Shown: positions 23,894 through 32,890 of the stretch, one piece after another
Numbering within the stretch: position 1 is the first letter of the stretch
How the letters are laid out: every line of letters begins with the position of its first letter
Origin: Myxococcales bacterium
Lineage (GTDB): Bacteria > Myxococcota_A > Polyangia > Polyangiales > Houyiibacteriaceae
Length of the DNA: 40,884 nt
Assembly: GCA_029862185.1 (NCBI GenBank)
Contig: JAOTXX010000037.1
Coordinates: 1 to 40,884 of the forward strand
Direction of reading: 5' to 3'
Notes under the pieces: model-generated
Database searches by the model: none
What the model was told of the DNA's origin: nothing
Seen by the model: the letters and a program-made list of their open reading frames with translations, nothing else
Position numbers and translations under genes: made by a program

Positions 23894-25834
23894 ATGTTCG
23901 AGACTGACCGCAGCAGCGGCACCCCAGCGGAATACATCGCACGGCGGAGCAGAACCGTCGGCGAAATGTTCCTCAAGCGCGTGGAGCGTGATGGCGACAA
24001 GCCCGCCTTCCACTTCAAGGATGGCGGCGACTGGCAGCCGGTCAGCTGGAACATCTTCTCTGCGCGAGCAGGCGCGATCGCGTCTTACCTCCTGGGGCTC
24101 GGCCTTCAGGTGCAGGACAAGGTGTGCATGGTGGGGAGCACCGGCCCGGCCTGGTGTTACTGCGACGTCGGAGGGCTGCTCGCCGGCGCCGTAACGCTTG
24201 GCGCCTACCCCACGCTCACCCCCAAGCAGCTCGCCTACATCCTCGACCATGCGGACACGAAAGTCGCATTCGTCGAAGGCGTCGAAGAGATCAACAAGAT
24301 CCTCGCCCGGCGAGACGAGCTCACGAAACTCGAGAAAGTGATCGTATGGAACAGCACGGGCGCCGAGTCGCTCATGGAAGCGCACGACTGGCTCGTCCCC
24401 TTCGAGCGTGTCCTTCAAACGCCGGTCGACCGCGCCGCCATCGAAGCGCGCGTCGCTGCCGTCGACCCCATGAGCACCGCGATCATCGTCTACACGAGCG
24501 GCACTACCGGCCCGCCCAAAGGCGCGATGATCTCTCACGACAACATCATGACAGTCATGAAAGATCAGGACGAAGCGTTCGCGATCAACGAGGACGACGT
24601 GGGCCTGAGCTTTCTCCCAATGGCTCACGTGGCCGAGCGCATTCTTGCCTTCTACGGACGCATCAACACCGGGATGGGCACCTACTTTGCGTCGAGCATC
24701 GCGAAAGTGCTCGAAGAGGTGGTCGAGGTGAAGCCGACGATCTTTGGCAGCGTGCCGCGGATTTTCGAGAAGGCCTACGCGAAGATCATGAGCACCGTCG
24801 AGCAAGCGCCTCCGACCCGGCAGCGCATTTTCCGCTGGGCCGAGAGAGCCGGCCGAGAGGCGGTGCAGCTCTGGCAGGCAGGGAAGCCTATCCCTTTTGG
24901 CCTGAAGCTCAAGTATGGCCTCGCCGATCGTCTGGTGTTTTCCAAGCTGCGCGCGGTGTTCGGCGGGCGCGTGCGGTACTTCATCACGGGCGCCGCACCG
25001 ATCGCGCCCGAAATCCTCGAGTTCTTCTGGGCTGCGGGGTTTCCGATCTACGAGATGTACGGGATGACCGAGTCGACAGTCATCACCCACGCCAACGTCC
25101 CGGGGAAAGTGAAGCTCGGCTCGGTCGGCCGCGCCCTGAGCATCGTCGAAGACCGCATCGCTGACGACGGAGAGATCCTCGTGCGCGGTAAATGCGTGTT
25201 TCAGGGCTATTACAAGAACCCGCAAGCGACTGCTGAAACCGTCATCGACGGTTGGCTCTACACCGGCGATGTCGGCAAAAAGGACGAAGACGGCTGTGTC
25301 CACATCCTCGATCGAAAGAAGCACATCATCATCACGGCGGGCGGGAAAAACCTCACGCCCGCCAACATCGAAAACGAAATCAAAGCTTCCGACCCGATGA
25401 TCAGCCAAGCCCACGCGCACGGCGACAAGCGAAAGTACCTGGTCGCTTTGGTCACGATCGGCGCCGGTGAAGCCGTCGACTGGGCCCGGCAACAGGGCAC
25501 CATCGACGGCGCCACCGCCGACAAGCACATCAAGGCCCTGACCGAGAACCCGCTCGGCCGCTCCAAAGAGCTCCAGGCGCTGCTTGCTCAGGTCGCGCAA
25601 GATTCTGAAATCCAACGACGCATCGTCGCCTCGGTGAAGAGGGCGAACGAAACCTTGTCGCGGGTCGAGACGATCAAAAAGGTCTTTGTGCTCGACCGCG
25701 AGTTCAGCGTCGAGGAAGACGAGCTCACTCCGACGCTCAAGCTCAAGCGCAAAAACGTCGAGGCAAAGTTTCAGCAAACCTTCGATCGGCTCTACGAGGA
25801 CGAGGCGTTTGGCTTGGTGGTCGTGTCGGCCTAA
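23894..25834 (+). CDS. long-chain fatty acyl-CoA synthetase (FadD15-like)
   Basis: A 646-residue AMP-forming ligase of the ANL superfamily, which activates long-chain fatty acids to acyl-CoA with ATP. Motifs: YTSGTTGPPKGAMISH (phosphate loop, about 198-213), the N-terminal partner VCMVGSTGPAW, YGMTES (about 391-396), WLYTGDVG (about 453-460), and the hinge/linker DRKKHIIITAGGKNLTP (about 471-487). The catalytic C-terminal Lys lies in LTPTLKLKRKNVEAKF. Length and motifs match the FadD15 type. It opens a rightward run with the next gene only 12 bases on. A GTG or TTG start further upstream was not needed. Confidence 0.93.
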   Translation: MFETDRSSGTPAEYIARRSRTVGEMFLKRVERDGDKPAFHFKDGGDWQPVSWNIFSARAGAIASYLLGLGLQVQDKVCMVGSTGPAWCYCDVGGLLAGAVTLGAYPTLTPKQLAYILDHADTKVAFVEGVEEINKILARRDELTKLEKVIVWNSTGAESLMEAHDWLVPFERVLQTPVDRAAIEARVAAVDPMSTAIIVYTSGTTGPPKGAMISHDNIMTVMKDQDEAFAINEDDVGLSFLPMAHVAERILAFYGRINTGMGTYFASSIAKVLEEVVEVKPTIFGSVPRIFEKAYAKIMSTVEQAPPTRQRIFRWAERAGREAVQLWQAGKPIPFGLKLKYGLADRLVFSKLRAVFGGRVRYFITGAAPIAPEILEFFWAAGFPIYEMYGMTESTVITHANVPGKVKLGSVGRALSIVEDRIADDGEILVRGKCVFQGYYKNPQATAETVIDGWLYTGDVGKKDEDGCVHILDRKKHIIITAGGKNLTPANIENEIKASDPMISQAHAHGDKRKYLVALVTIGAGEAVDWARQQGTIDGATADKHIKALTENPLGRSKELQALLAQVAQDSEIQRRIVASVKRANETLSRVETIKKVFVLDREFSVEEDELTPTLKLKRKNVEAKFQQTFDRLYEDEAFGLVVVSA

Positions 25835-25846
25835 GCTTGGGCTTCG

Positions 25847-26539
25847 ATGCGTCTTACTCTTAGCTGCCTGGTCGTGATGCTCGTTGCGTCACCTGCGCTC
25901 GCGTTCGAGGGCGTGATGGAAGCCAGCCTTTCGAGCGAGCAAGGCGTCGCTGCCCGAGTCCGCGCCCGCTACTCGAAGCAAGGCGATGTCCGCATGGACA
26001 TTCATTCGGTCGACGAGGACGGCGAGCCGGTGCGGGCCACGACCCTGATGCCGTCCACGGGCGAAAACTACTTCTCGATCGACCATGGGCAGAGAGTCAT
26101 CGTGGAGATGCCGTACTCGACGCTCGCCACGACCAGCAAGCAGGTCACGGGCTCCGGCGACAACGCCAACCTCGCGATCAAAAAGCTAGGCAAGGCGACG
26201 GTCAGCGGCGTAGAGACCCGGCACATCCGGGTGATCGACAAAGACAACCGCACCGTCATCGACCTCTGGCTCACACAGAAATACCCGGCCGACCTGTGGA
26301 CGCGCGCGTTTCGGGGCCGGAATCTGGGGCTCGAGCTTTCCGACGACGAGCGCAGCAAAGCGATGAAGAAGTACGGGGTCAAGCCCGGCTTTTCGATGAA
26401 GATGCGCGTAGAGCAGGCTGGCGGCGTCCCCGTGGTCTTCCTGGTGAAGAAGGTCCAGCGTGCGCCTGTGCCGCCAGAGGTCTTTGCGCTTCCGGAGGGG
26501 TACCAGCGCATCGATGGCCCTTCCGCGCCACAGCCTTGA
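25847..26539 (+). CDS. DUF4412-like exported protein
   Basis: A 230-residue protein with a signal peptide ending in ALAF (cleavage about residue 19). The mature chain follows the DUF4412 pattern: FEGVMEASLSSEQG, then RARYSKQGDVRMDI, a GENYFSID strand, and the VIDLWLTQKYPADLW region. DUF4412 domains are related to the LolA/LolB fold, which binds lipid acyl chains. It lies 12 bases after the acyl-CoA synthetase and is followed by a lipoprotein, so a lipid-handling job in the envelope is a reasonable inference; nothing here proves it. Confidence 0.75.
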   Translation: MRLTLSCLVVMLVASPALAFEGVMEASLSSEQGVAARVRARYSKQGDVRMDIHSVDEDGEPVRATTLMPSTGENYFSIDHGQRVIVEMPYSTLATTSKQVTGSGDNANLAIKKLGKATVSGVETRHIRVIDKDNRTVIDLWLTQKYPADLWTRAFRGRNLGLELSDDERSKAMKKYGVKPGFSMKMRVEQAGGVPVVFLVKKVQRAPVPPEVFALPEGYQRIDGPSAPQP

Positions 26540-26608
26540 CGGTTCGGGGCGGCCTTGCGATATAGAGCGCGATTATACGGCGGTGCAGGGGCGCCGAGAG
26601 GAGATTCT

Positions 26609-27625
26609 ATGACCAAGCAAGTGCTATCGCGCGCATTGATTCTGGTGTCCGCGCTGCTCGTTTTAAACGGATGCAAGTCCGACACCGCAAACGATGCGAA
26701 AAGCGGGGATCCGGTTCTCGTGCTCGACGCCGGTGCTGAGCCGCGGGAGACGCTTCGCTACAAGATCGAGCACGGGACTTCCACGACGGCGACCATGGAC
26801 TTCGGGCTTGCCTCGATGGCCACCTCGCGCCGCGGCTCTGCGCTTTCGGTCACCCCGGGCGTGAGGCTCTACATCGTTTCGGGCCCGTCGATGCAAGGGA
26901 AGCGGGGCAGCACCCGATTCGACGTTCGCATCGTCAAGGCCGAAGCCATCGTCCCGGCCGGAATCGATCCTGCGCTCGCGAAGGACCTCAACAAGAGCGC
27001 CTCGGTGCTCAATAACGTCGGCGGCTGGGTCGAGGTCGATGACCGAGGCATCATCCAGCGAACCGAGCTCAACGACGCCGCCAGACGCTCCGACGTTCCC
27101 GTACGGCTGCTGGTGATGATCATCAACGCCCGCACCTCGCTCGCTCGCGTACTGCTTCCAGCGGAGCCTGTCGGTGCTGGCGCTCGCTGGGAAGCCCGCA
27201 AGGACCTTGTGCTCTACGGCTTCAAAGTCGACCAGGTCGACACCTACACGCTGGCCGAAAAGGTGGGCGACGAGCTGAAGCTGAACGTGCAGGTTCAGCA
27301 ATCCGCCGCTCCGCAGACCATCACTTTCGAAGAAGAAGGTGTCGAGCTCACCGTCAAGTCGTTCAAGATGAACGCGACCGGCGAAGTCATCGCCAACCTG
27401 AATGCACTCGAAGCCAATGCCTCGGCGAAAGGAGACTCGACCGGGATGTTGAGCGTGAAGACCGTGGACGACACCGAAGAAATCGAAATCGATCGCGCTT
27501 TCCAGGTTCGGATGACCGTGAAGTACGATCTCGCCACGGCCCAGGCAGACACAGCGGTCGAAAAGGCTAATGGCGCCGAAAAGGCCGCAGAGAAAGCCGG
27601 CGAGAAGCTCGAAGCTCAGGAATAG
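26609..27625 (+). CDS. lipoprotein of unknown function
   Basis: A 338-residue predicted lipoprotein. ATG 26609 is preceded by GAGAGGAG, and translation gives a signal with lipobox LNGC (Cys22). The mature region is all-beta in appearance (DFGLASMATSRR, TRFDVRIVKAEAIV) and resembles DUF6263-type proteins, but I am not sure of that. It ends in an Ala/Glu/Lys-rich helical tail. It is the third gene of the acyl-CoA synthetase run; its last 10 bases overlap the end of the convergent phospholipase D gene. Confidence 0.78.
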   Translation: MTKQVLSRALILVSALLVLNGCKSDTANDAKSGDPVLVLDAGAEPRETLRYKIEHGTSTTATMDFGLASMATSRRGSALSVTPGVRLYIVSGPSMQGKRGSTRFDVRIVKAEAIVPAGIDPALAKDLNKSASVLNNVGGWVEVDDRGIIQRTELNDAARRSDVPVRLLVMIINARTSLARVLLPAEPVGAGARWEARKDLVLYGFKVDQVDTYTLAEKVGDELKLNVQVQQSAAPQTITFEEEGVELTVKSFKMNATGEVIANLNALEANASAKGDSTGMLSVKTVDDTEEIEIDRAFQVRMTVKYDLATAQADTAVEKANGAEKAAEKAGEKLEAQE

Positions 27626-29820
27626 AGCGAACCAGGCCAGAGCGTAGCCACGACGGCACGTTGAGCTCGCTCTCGCTTCCAGTATTCGGATTCGGGGTCG
27701 AGCGCGACGCTGCCGTCAATGAATGTTTGGAGCGTGGCCTCGACGCCGCGGGCAAACTTGGCGTCCTGCACGACGATGTTGGCCTCGCTCTCCCAGAAGC
27801 TCGCGGTCGCATCGAGGTTTGCCGAGCCGATACTGGTCACCAGGCCATCGACGGAGACGAGCTTGGCGTGGACGTACGGCCGGATGCGGCCTCCGCGCGC
27901 AACGATCATCGGTGACGGCGGCGGCACGAACTCGTACACCTCGACACCCGCCTGAAGCAGGGGCTCGAGCTTTGCCTTCACCATGTACTCGAACAGTGTG
28001 CGGTGCATCGGCGCCGGGAAGAACGTCCCATCATCGCGGCGTGTGGCCGCGTTGCCCGTGAGAAGCTTCACGGTGACCTCTTTGGCCAAGAGCCGATAGA
28101 TCGCGCGCTCGAGCGCCGGGACGATCGGGTAGTCGTTGACGATGTACACGTGGTCTTCGGCGACGTCGAACATCGCCTCGTACATCGCGAGTCCGTTGGT
28201 TTCCGCAAGACCGCGGTGCACCACCAAACGCCCCGAGGCAGAGCCGGTGGGCTCGAGGTCAGGCATCGCGTTGCGATCGTTCGGAATCGGGGTGCCGCCT
28301 TGCCGATGCCAGGTGCCCATGAAGGTCTCCTGAACCGTTCGCACCAAGGGCCCGATCACTTCGACATGCGCGTCGAGCCAAGGAATGCGCTCGTGCCGAG
28401 TGTTGTCGTGCACCGGAACCTCGCTGAACCCCATGTAGTACTCGTTGCTGGCGTTCCGGCCAGACACGAAGGCCCGGCGTCCGTCGACGATGACGAGCTT
28501 GCGGTGATCTCGCTTCTTGAGCCGCGAAACGTCCACGTGCTTGCGAGATACGATCGGATTGACCGCCAGAACCTCGATGTTTTCTTCTTCCTTCAGAGAC
28601 AAAATCGACGGGTTGAGGCGCCCGAGAACCTCCTCGTCGGAGTAGAGCGCATCGACCATGAACCGAACCTTCACACCAGCGCGTGCACGCTGGATCAGCC
28701 GGACGATCATGTGCTCGGTGAAATCGCTCGGTTGGACCATGTAGAACTGAATGTGAATCGTCGATTGGGCCTCATCGAACGCGGTCAGTAAGCGCCGCCT
28801 CGCCTCGCCATTGTCGAGCTCGGCGTGGAACGAGTTACCTGGAACCAGCTTGGAGTCGGTGGTCTGATCGAGACGCCAGTCGAGCGGATTGCTGTTTGCC
28901 CTGTCGTTGAGCAGCTTGGCTGCCCGTTCGATCTCGACCGCAAACACACCCGCGAGCGCTCGGCTCAGTGCCGTCGCCGGCGTCATGACGCTCACCTGCT
29001 CGGCGAGGCTTTCATCGGGGTGCTCATCCCGCTCGGTCAAGATCGTGGTCACCGGAACACCCTTTGCGCGCAGCCTGCGAATCGCGGTCGACGCGAACAT
29101 CTCGACGAAATCGATGCCAAGGCTTCGGAGCTCCTGCTCTTCCGCCGAATAGACCAGGATTGCGCCGGGCGGTAGCCGCTGGGTGACCAACGCCGCGTGG
29201 ATCGCGGGATCCCGGTTCTTCACGTGAATGTCGAAGTAGACGAGCTCGAAGCCCTCATCGATGAGCGCGCGAAGCGCTTCGATGGGCGAAACCGACGGGA
29301 TCGGCTGGTCCGCAACCCCAGGGAGCACGAGCGCCGCGTCCACCAGCACGACCGGCCGGCCGCTGACGACCTGTAGCAAGCGGTGGCCAGACAGGTCGGT
29401 GACGACCTCGCCCCGGTCATTGCAAATGGCAACACTGACGCGATGAAGGCCGGGCCCTGGCGCATCGATGACCGCACGCACCTCGGCGCCGATACCGATC
29501 GGAACCTCTGCAGCGACCGCGCTATCGACATAAAATCTCGCGACGGTGCCGAGCTTCGCAGCGACACCCAAAGTCGCCGAAAGCTCGACTGACTCTCCTG
29601 GGCTCGTGACCTCGTCGCGCTGCACCCCACCGAGGATCCGCCGAAGCCCGGGGTTCCTACCCCATCGTTCCATCGTCGTGCCGAGCGAAGAGGCCGCCGC
29701 CTCGAGCATGGAAGGCGACTGTTCGCTGGCGATGAAGCGCTTGTCGACCTCTTCGGCAATCGTCGTCGCGATGCGCCGTATCCGCTCGGTCAGATCGTCG
29801 GGTGGCTTTGGGTCGCTCAC
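27616..29820 (-). CDS. phospholipase D-type protein with degenerate HAD/LNS2-like N-terminus
   Basis: A 734-residue protein. GTG 29820 lies 19 bases after the hpt stop; the frame is open further upstream but only inside hpt. Two HKD motifs mark the PLD superfamily: HRKLVIVD (439-446) and HAKLVSVD (651-658), each followed by the usual SGRNASNEYY or GSANLDATA. Cardiolipin synthases and bacterial phospholipases have this arrangement. Ahead of it, residues about 75-150 look like a beta-sandwich and about 155-290 like an App1/LNS2-type HAD domain, but the catalytic DxDGT is VDAALV here, so it is probably dead. Enzyme class is secure, substrate is not. No signal peptide or TM helix. Confidence 0.85.
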   Translation of the reverse strand: MSDPKPPDDLTERIRRIATTIAEEVDKRFIASEQSPSMLEAAASSLGTTMERWGRNPGLRRILGGVQRDEVTSPGESVELSATLGVAAKLGTVARFYVDSAVAAEVPIGIGAEVRAVIDAPGPGLHRVSVAICNDRGEVVTDLSGHRLLQVVSGRPVVLVDAALVLPGVADQPIPSVSPIEALRALIDEGFELVYFDIHVKNRDPAIHAALVTQRLPPGAILVYSAEEQELRSLGIDFVEMFASTAIRRLRAKGVPVTTILTERDEHPDESLAEQVSVMTPATALSRALAGVFAVEIERAAKLLNDRANSNPLDWRLDQTTDSKLVPGNSFHAELDNGEARRRLLTAFDEAQSTIHIQFYMVQPSDFTEHMIVRLIQRARAGVKVRFMVDALYSDEEVLGRLNPSILSLKEEENIEVLAVNPIVSRKHVDVSRLKKRDHRKLVIVDGRRAFVSGRNASNEYYMGFSEVPVHDNTRHERIPWLDAHVEVIGPLVRTVQETFMGTWHRQGGTPIPNDRNAMPDLEPTGSASGRLVVHRGLAETNGLAMYEAMFDVAEDHVYIVNDYPIVPALERAIYRLLAKEVTVKLLTGNAATRRDDGTFFPAPMHRTLFEYMVKAKLEPLLQAGVEVYEFVPPPSPMIVARGGRIRPYVHAKLVSVDGLVTSIGSANLDATASFWESEANIVVQDAKFARGVEATLQTFIDGSVALDPESEYWKRERAQRAVVATLWPGSLYS

Positions 29821-29839
29821 GGCGACCAGTATAGGCTGC

Positions 29840-30364
29840 TTAGGCCTCGTCGTCGGTGACCACGGCCAGGTAGGGCAGATTCCTGAACTTCTGAGCGAAG
29901 TCGAGGCCATAGCCGACGATGAACACGTCATCGACCGTGAAGCCGAGGTAGTCGATCCGGACGGGCACGCGGGTGCGCGAAGGTTTGTGAAGCAGCGACG
30001 CAACCTTGAGTGACGCCGGCTGGCGGGTAGCCAGGTTCTGATGGAGATAGGCAACGGTGAGCCCGGTGTCGACGATGTCCTCTACCAGGATCACGTGTTT
30101 GCCCTCGATCGAGTGGCTCAAGTCAGTGGTGATCTGCACCACGCCGCTGCTCTCCTGTTGATTGCCGTAGCTGCGGACGCCGAGGAAGTCGATTGCGACA
30201 TCCAGGTCGATGTGGCGCACCAAGTCCGCGGCGAACATGTAGCTGCCTTTGAGCACGGGGACGACGACCAAGGCTTGGCCCGGGTAGTCCTCGGTGATCG
30301 CCCGGCCCAGCTCCGCAACACGCCGGGCAATCGTCCCAGCGTCGATCAGTGGCTTCGTGGGCAT
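29840..30364 (-). CDS. hpt: hypoxanthine phosphoribosyltransferase
   Basis: A 174-residue purine salvage enzyme joining hypoxanthine or guanine to PRPP. PRPP loop [13 protein letters not shown] (91-103), the flexible loop [10 protein letters not shown] (65-74), the [10 protein letters not shown] segment (39-48) and the purine-site [18 protein letters not shown] are all present. The ATG at 30364 follows AGG at six bases. It sits 10 bases downstream of the GltJ-like gene and 19 upstream of the PLD gene in one leftward run. Confidence 0.95.
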   Translation of the reverse strand: MPTKPLIDAGTIARRVAELGRAITEDYPGQALVVVPVLKGSYMFAADLVRHIDLDVAIDFLGVRSYGNQQESSGVVQITTDLSHSIEGKHVILVEDIVDTGLTVAYLHQNLATRQPASLKVASLLHKPSRTRVPVRIDYLGFTVDDVFIVGYGLDFAQKFRNLPYLAVVTDDEA

Positions 30365-30374
30365 TGGAACCTAC

Positions 30375-32240
30375 TCAGTTCGCAGAGAACACGATCGGGA
30401 ATTTCGCCGGCCCGCCTTCGGAAGATGCCGGGAAACGCCAACGTCGAACGGAGGCCTCAATGCACTCGGCGAGCCCACCGGGGCCATTCCCATCGGCGCT
30501 CACCTCTTTGACTCTACCGGAGGCCGCAACCGTCACGCTCACGTCCAGGCGAACCGACTGCGGTGACTGCTGACCACGAATCGCGCGCTCGTAGCAGCGC
30601 TGCAGGCGCGGCTTGTTGGTCGTCACGGTGGCCCGAACCCCGTTGCCGTCGAGTGGTGGCTTCGCGCTTTGACTGCTGGCGGACTCCTTCACCTCAATTT
30701 TCGCGGGCGCGGCATCGGCGCCGGAACCGAAGTCATCGAGAATCTTCTGCTCCGCCGCGCTCAAGGAACCTTCTTCCGATGTCTCTTCGACCGGCTGCAC
30801 ACGGGCCCTGCGGCGCTTCTTGGGCTTGGGGTTCGGCGCAGGCGCCATCGTCGGCCCGTCGTTCGCCGGGTTCGGCGGTTCGAACACGAGCTTGGCTTGC
30901 GACGTCGCCTTGGCTGCCGCTGGCTCAGTCACGCGCTCCGCGGGTGCGGCATTCGCACCTTCGGTGGCTGCCACCTCGGTCGGCTCCTTGCTAACCGCTG
31001 TGGTGGGCTCGGCCGCCTCGACTGGTTTGGCATCGGCGCCGACGCCTGTCTCTGCTGACGCTCCGTCCGCGGGCTTCTCCACGACGTCGGAAACCGTTCT
31101 CTTTGCTTGCACCTCGGACTTCGCAGCACGCGGCCTAGGCTCTGCGGGTGCGGCGTCGCGATTGCCGAGCCACTCGGTCAGCACCGAATCCCCAAAACGC
31201 TCATAGGCCAGAAACGCGGAGACCCCCGCGAGCACGATCACGGCAAAAATCAGCGCCAGCACGCCGAGCGAAAGACCGCGGCGCGGCTCCGCACTTGCCG
31301 CGGCAGCCGCCGGCGGCACCGAAGGCACCGAAACCCCTTCGCCTTTGGCGGCCGGAAGCCCGGAAAACGAGCCCAAACGCGCCGATGACTCGAAAATCCC
31401 GGGCGGCCCAATCGGCGCAGGTGGCTGCGACATCTCCCTAAGACCGCTGGACGCGTCTTCTTCAGGAGCGAGTGAATCGGCTAGCGGAACGAAATCGTGG
31501 GGCACGCCCGCCGCGTCGAAGCCGGCCATGGGCGCCGACACCACGGTGCGCTGCGATGGCGCGGTGATCGACGTCCGCGAGTCGACGAAGGGCGGCATCG
31601 ACGAAAACGAAGTTCGCGACGGAGGACCCGAATGGCGGCGCTCATGCAACACGGCCATGAGCTCCGGAACGGTTGCAAGCGGTCGCCACTCGTCGAGGCC
31701 TTCCCGCCAAACCAGCGAGTACTCACTCACGGCGCCGGCGTCGATCTTGTGACCAAGCTCCTCGAGTCGAACCGGCCCGACCGGAACGTCATTGATCGAG
31801 ACGTGCCAGTGCGGCACCTCGCCCCTCACGGCAATGGGCGGACCTGCAGGTGCGGTCGGCAGCGCGGGCGCCAAGCCAGGATGTTGACCGACGAGCGCGC
31901 TGCTTGCAGCAGCTGGAATCGAAGAGACCCTGCGTGCAGCCGCAGACGGACGGCGCGGCGGAACCGATGAAGAACGCCGGCGAACCGGCGACGACGGACG
32001 ACGCGCGCGCGCGGTAGGTGCTTCGTGCTTGAATGGCGCCGTCGGCTCTGGCCTGCTTCGCCTGACCTCTTCAAAACCGTACGCGGACCCTGCCGGAACC
32101 GTCACGTCCGGATCGCCCTCGCGACCATCGACCAAGATCTTGTGATCGCACCTGCGACACGGAAAACGAACCACACGACCGCGAACCTTTCGGTCGGCGA
32201 TCTTGTACTTGGCGTGGCACCTATCGCACTCGAATCTCAT
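30375..32240 (-). CDS. GltJ/AgmX-like protein: zinc ribbon, GYF, TM, TonB-like tail
   Basis: A 621-residue protein. MRFECDRCHAKY begins an MJ0042-type zinc ribbon with Cys5, Cys8, Cys28 and Cys31. A Ser/Arg/Pro linker follows, then a GYF_2 domain (about 144-200, WHVSINDVPVGPVRLEELG, WREGLDEWRPL), one TM helix (about 320-346, GVLALIFAVIVLAGVSAFLA), a Pro/Glu/Ala-rich periplasmic spacer, and an AgmX/PglI-type TonB-like tail (about 530-621, NKPRLQRCYERAI, RWRFPAS). This order is that of Myxococcus GltJ, a component of the gliding machinery that binds MglA through its cytosolic part. No other glt gene is in the window, so gliding is only inferred. First gene of a leftward run with hpt and PLD. 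Confidence 0.83.
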   Translation of the reverse strand: MRFECDRCHAKYKIADRKVRGRVVRFPCRRCDHKILVDGREGDPDVTVPAGSAYGFEEVRRSRPEPTAPFKHEAPTARARRPSSPVRRRSSSVPPRRPSAAARRVSSIPAAASSALVGQHPGLAPALPTAPAGPPIAVRGEVPHWHVSINDVPVGPVRLEELGHKIDAGAVSEYSLVWREGLDEWRPLATVPELMAVLHERRHSGPPSRTSFSSMPPFVDSRTSITAPSQRTVVSAPMAGFDAAGVPHDFVPLADSLAPEEDASSGLREMSQPPAPIGPPGIFESSARLGSFSGLPAAKGEGVSVPSVPPAAAAASAEPRRGLSLGVLALIFAVIVLAGVSAFLAYERFGDSVLTEWLGNRDAAPAEPRPRAAKSEVQAKRTVSDVVEKPADGASAETGVGADAKPVEAAEPTTAVSKEPTEVAATEGANAAPAERVTEPAAAKATSQAKLVFEPPNPANDGPTMAPAPNPKPKKRRRARVQPVEETSEEGSLSAAEQKILDDFGSGADAAPAKIEVKESASSQSAKPPLDGNGVRATVTTNKPRLQRCYERAIRGQQSPQSVRLDVSVTVAASGRVKEVSADGNGPGGLAECIEASVRRWRFPASSEGGPAKFPIVFSAN

Positions 32241-32302
32241 CTGTCTCGTCGTCTGTGGGCGGGCACACTCAGTTGCACCCATTCCAGGGTGTCATCGAGA
32301 GA

Positions 32303-32331
32303 ATCGTAGCGCGAATTGCGCCATGTTCCAA
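32303..32331 (-). promoter_or_regulatory. possible promoter for the GltJ-like/hpt/PLD run
   Basis: On the minus strand TTGGAA and TACGAT are separated by 17 bases, each matching four of six sigma-70 consensus bases, and the -10 hexamer ends 62 bases before the ATG at 32240. The 106-base gap after the NTF2-like lipoprotein is otherwise empty. Proposed by pattern only. Confidence 0.33.
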
Positions 32332-32346
32332 TAGGGACGCAAAAAT

Positions 32347-32829
32347 TTACATGCCTGAAAGCACGTAATATCGGGCCTGAATGTCGTCGTAGAGCAGGAC
32401 CAGCCGGTTTTCACCGATTCGACGCGACCAGCGCTGATCCTCTTCATCGTAGGCGATTCGAAAGCTCGCACTGTAGCGGTAGGCGATCAGCACGCGGTCC
32501 ATTTCCCTAGCGATTGTGCGGTACTTGATTTCGTATCGAACGTCGGTGACCCGCTCCCGCCAGCGGCTGAGCTTCTTTTGGAGGGCGCGGTAATCGAGGT
32601 CGTCGTCACCCGTAGGGGTGCCGTTGTCGTCCAAGTACTGCGTGTGTGCCATGGCCAGGAGGGCCCCGACGTCGCGGGCTTCGACCGCATGTCGGTAGTC
32701 CTCCATGAAATCGATGACGGCCCGGTTCTCCGGCGTGTCCTTCACGGTGGTGTTCGGGATGTTCTTCGTGCAGCCCACGGCCGCGAAAAGCGCCGCACAA
32801 AACGCTACGGCGGTTAAGGGTCTACGCAT
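32347..32829 (-). CDS. NTF2/SnoaL-like lipoprotein
   Basis: A 160-residue predicted lipoprotein; lipobox AVGC with Cys20. ATG 32829 gives MRRPLTAV; an ATG at 32838 is also in frame, and the GAGGAG near 32850 cannot settle it. The mature part has the helix of an NTF2-like fold (ENRAVIDFMEDYRHAVEARDVGALLAMAH), an acidic Asp-rich loop and the strands VRYEIKYRTIAREMDRVLIAYRYSASF and ENRLVLLYDDIQARYYVLSGM. It probably follows the response-regulator gene in one transcript (61 bases apart). Role unknown. Confidence 0.78.
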   Translation of the reverse strand: MRRPLTAVAFCAALFAAVGCTKNIPNTTVKDTPENRAVIDFMEDYRHAVEARDVGALLAMAHTQYLDDNGTPTGDDDLDYRALQKKLSRWRERVTDVRYEIKYRTIAREMDRVLIAYRYSASFRIAYDEEDQRWSRRIGENRLVLLYDDIQARYYVLSGM

Positions 32830-32890
32830 ACAGCACATCACAGGATCAACGCTCCTCTTCTCCACGACATTCCCGATTATCCATCGACCG

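Noticed and set aside
23588-25777. Long open frame antisense to the acyl-CoA synthetase gene
   Set aside because: High-GC genes often leave the antisense third-position frame open. It has low-complexity charged sequence, no known motif, and lies on a gene with complete ANL motifs.
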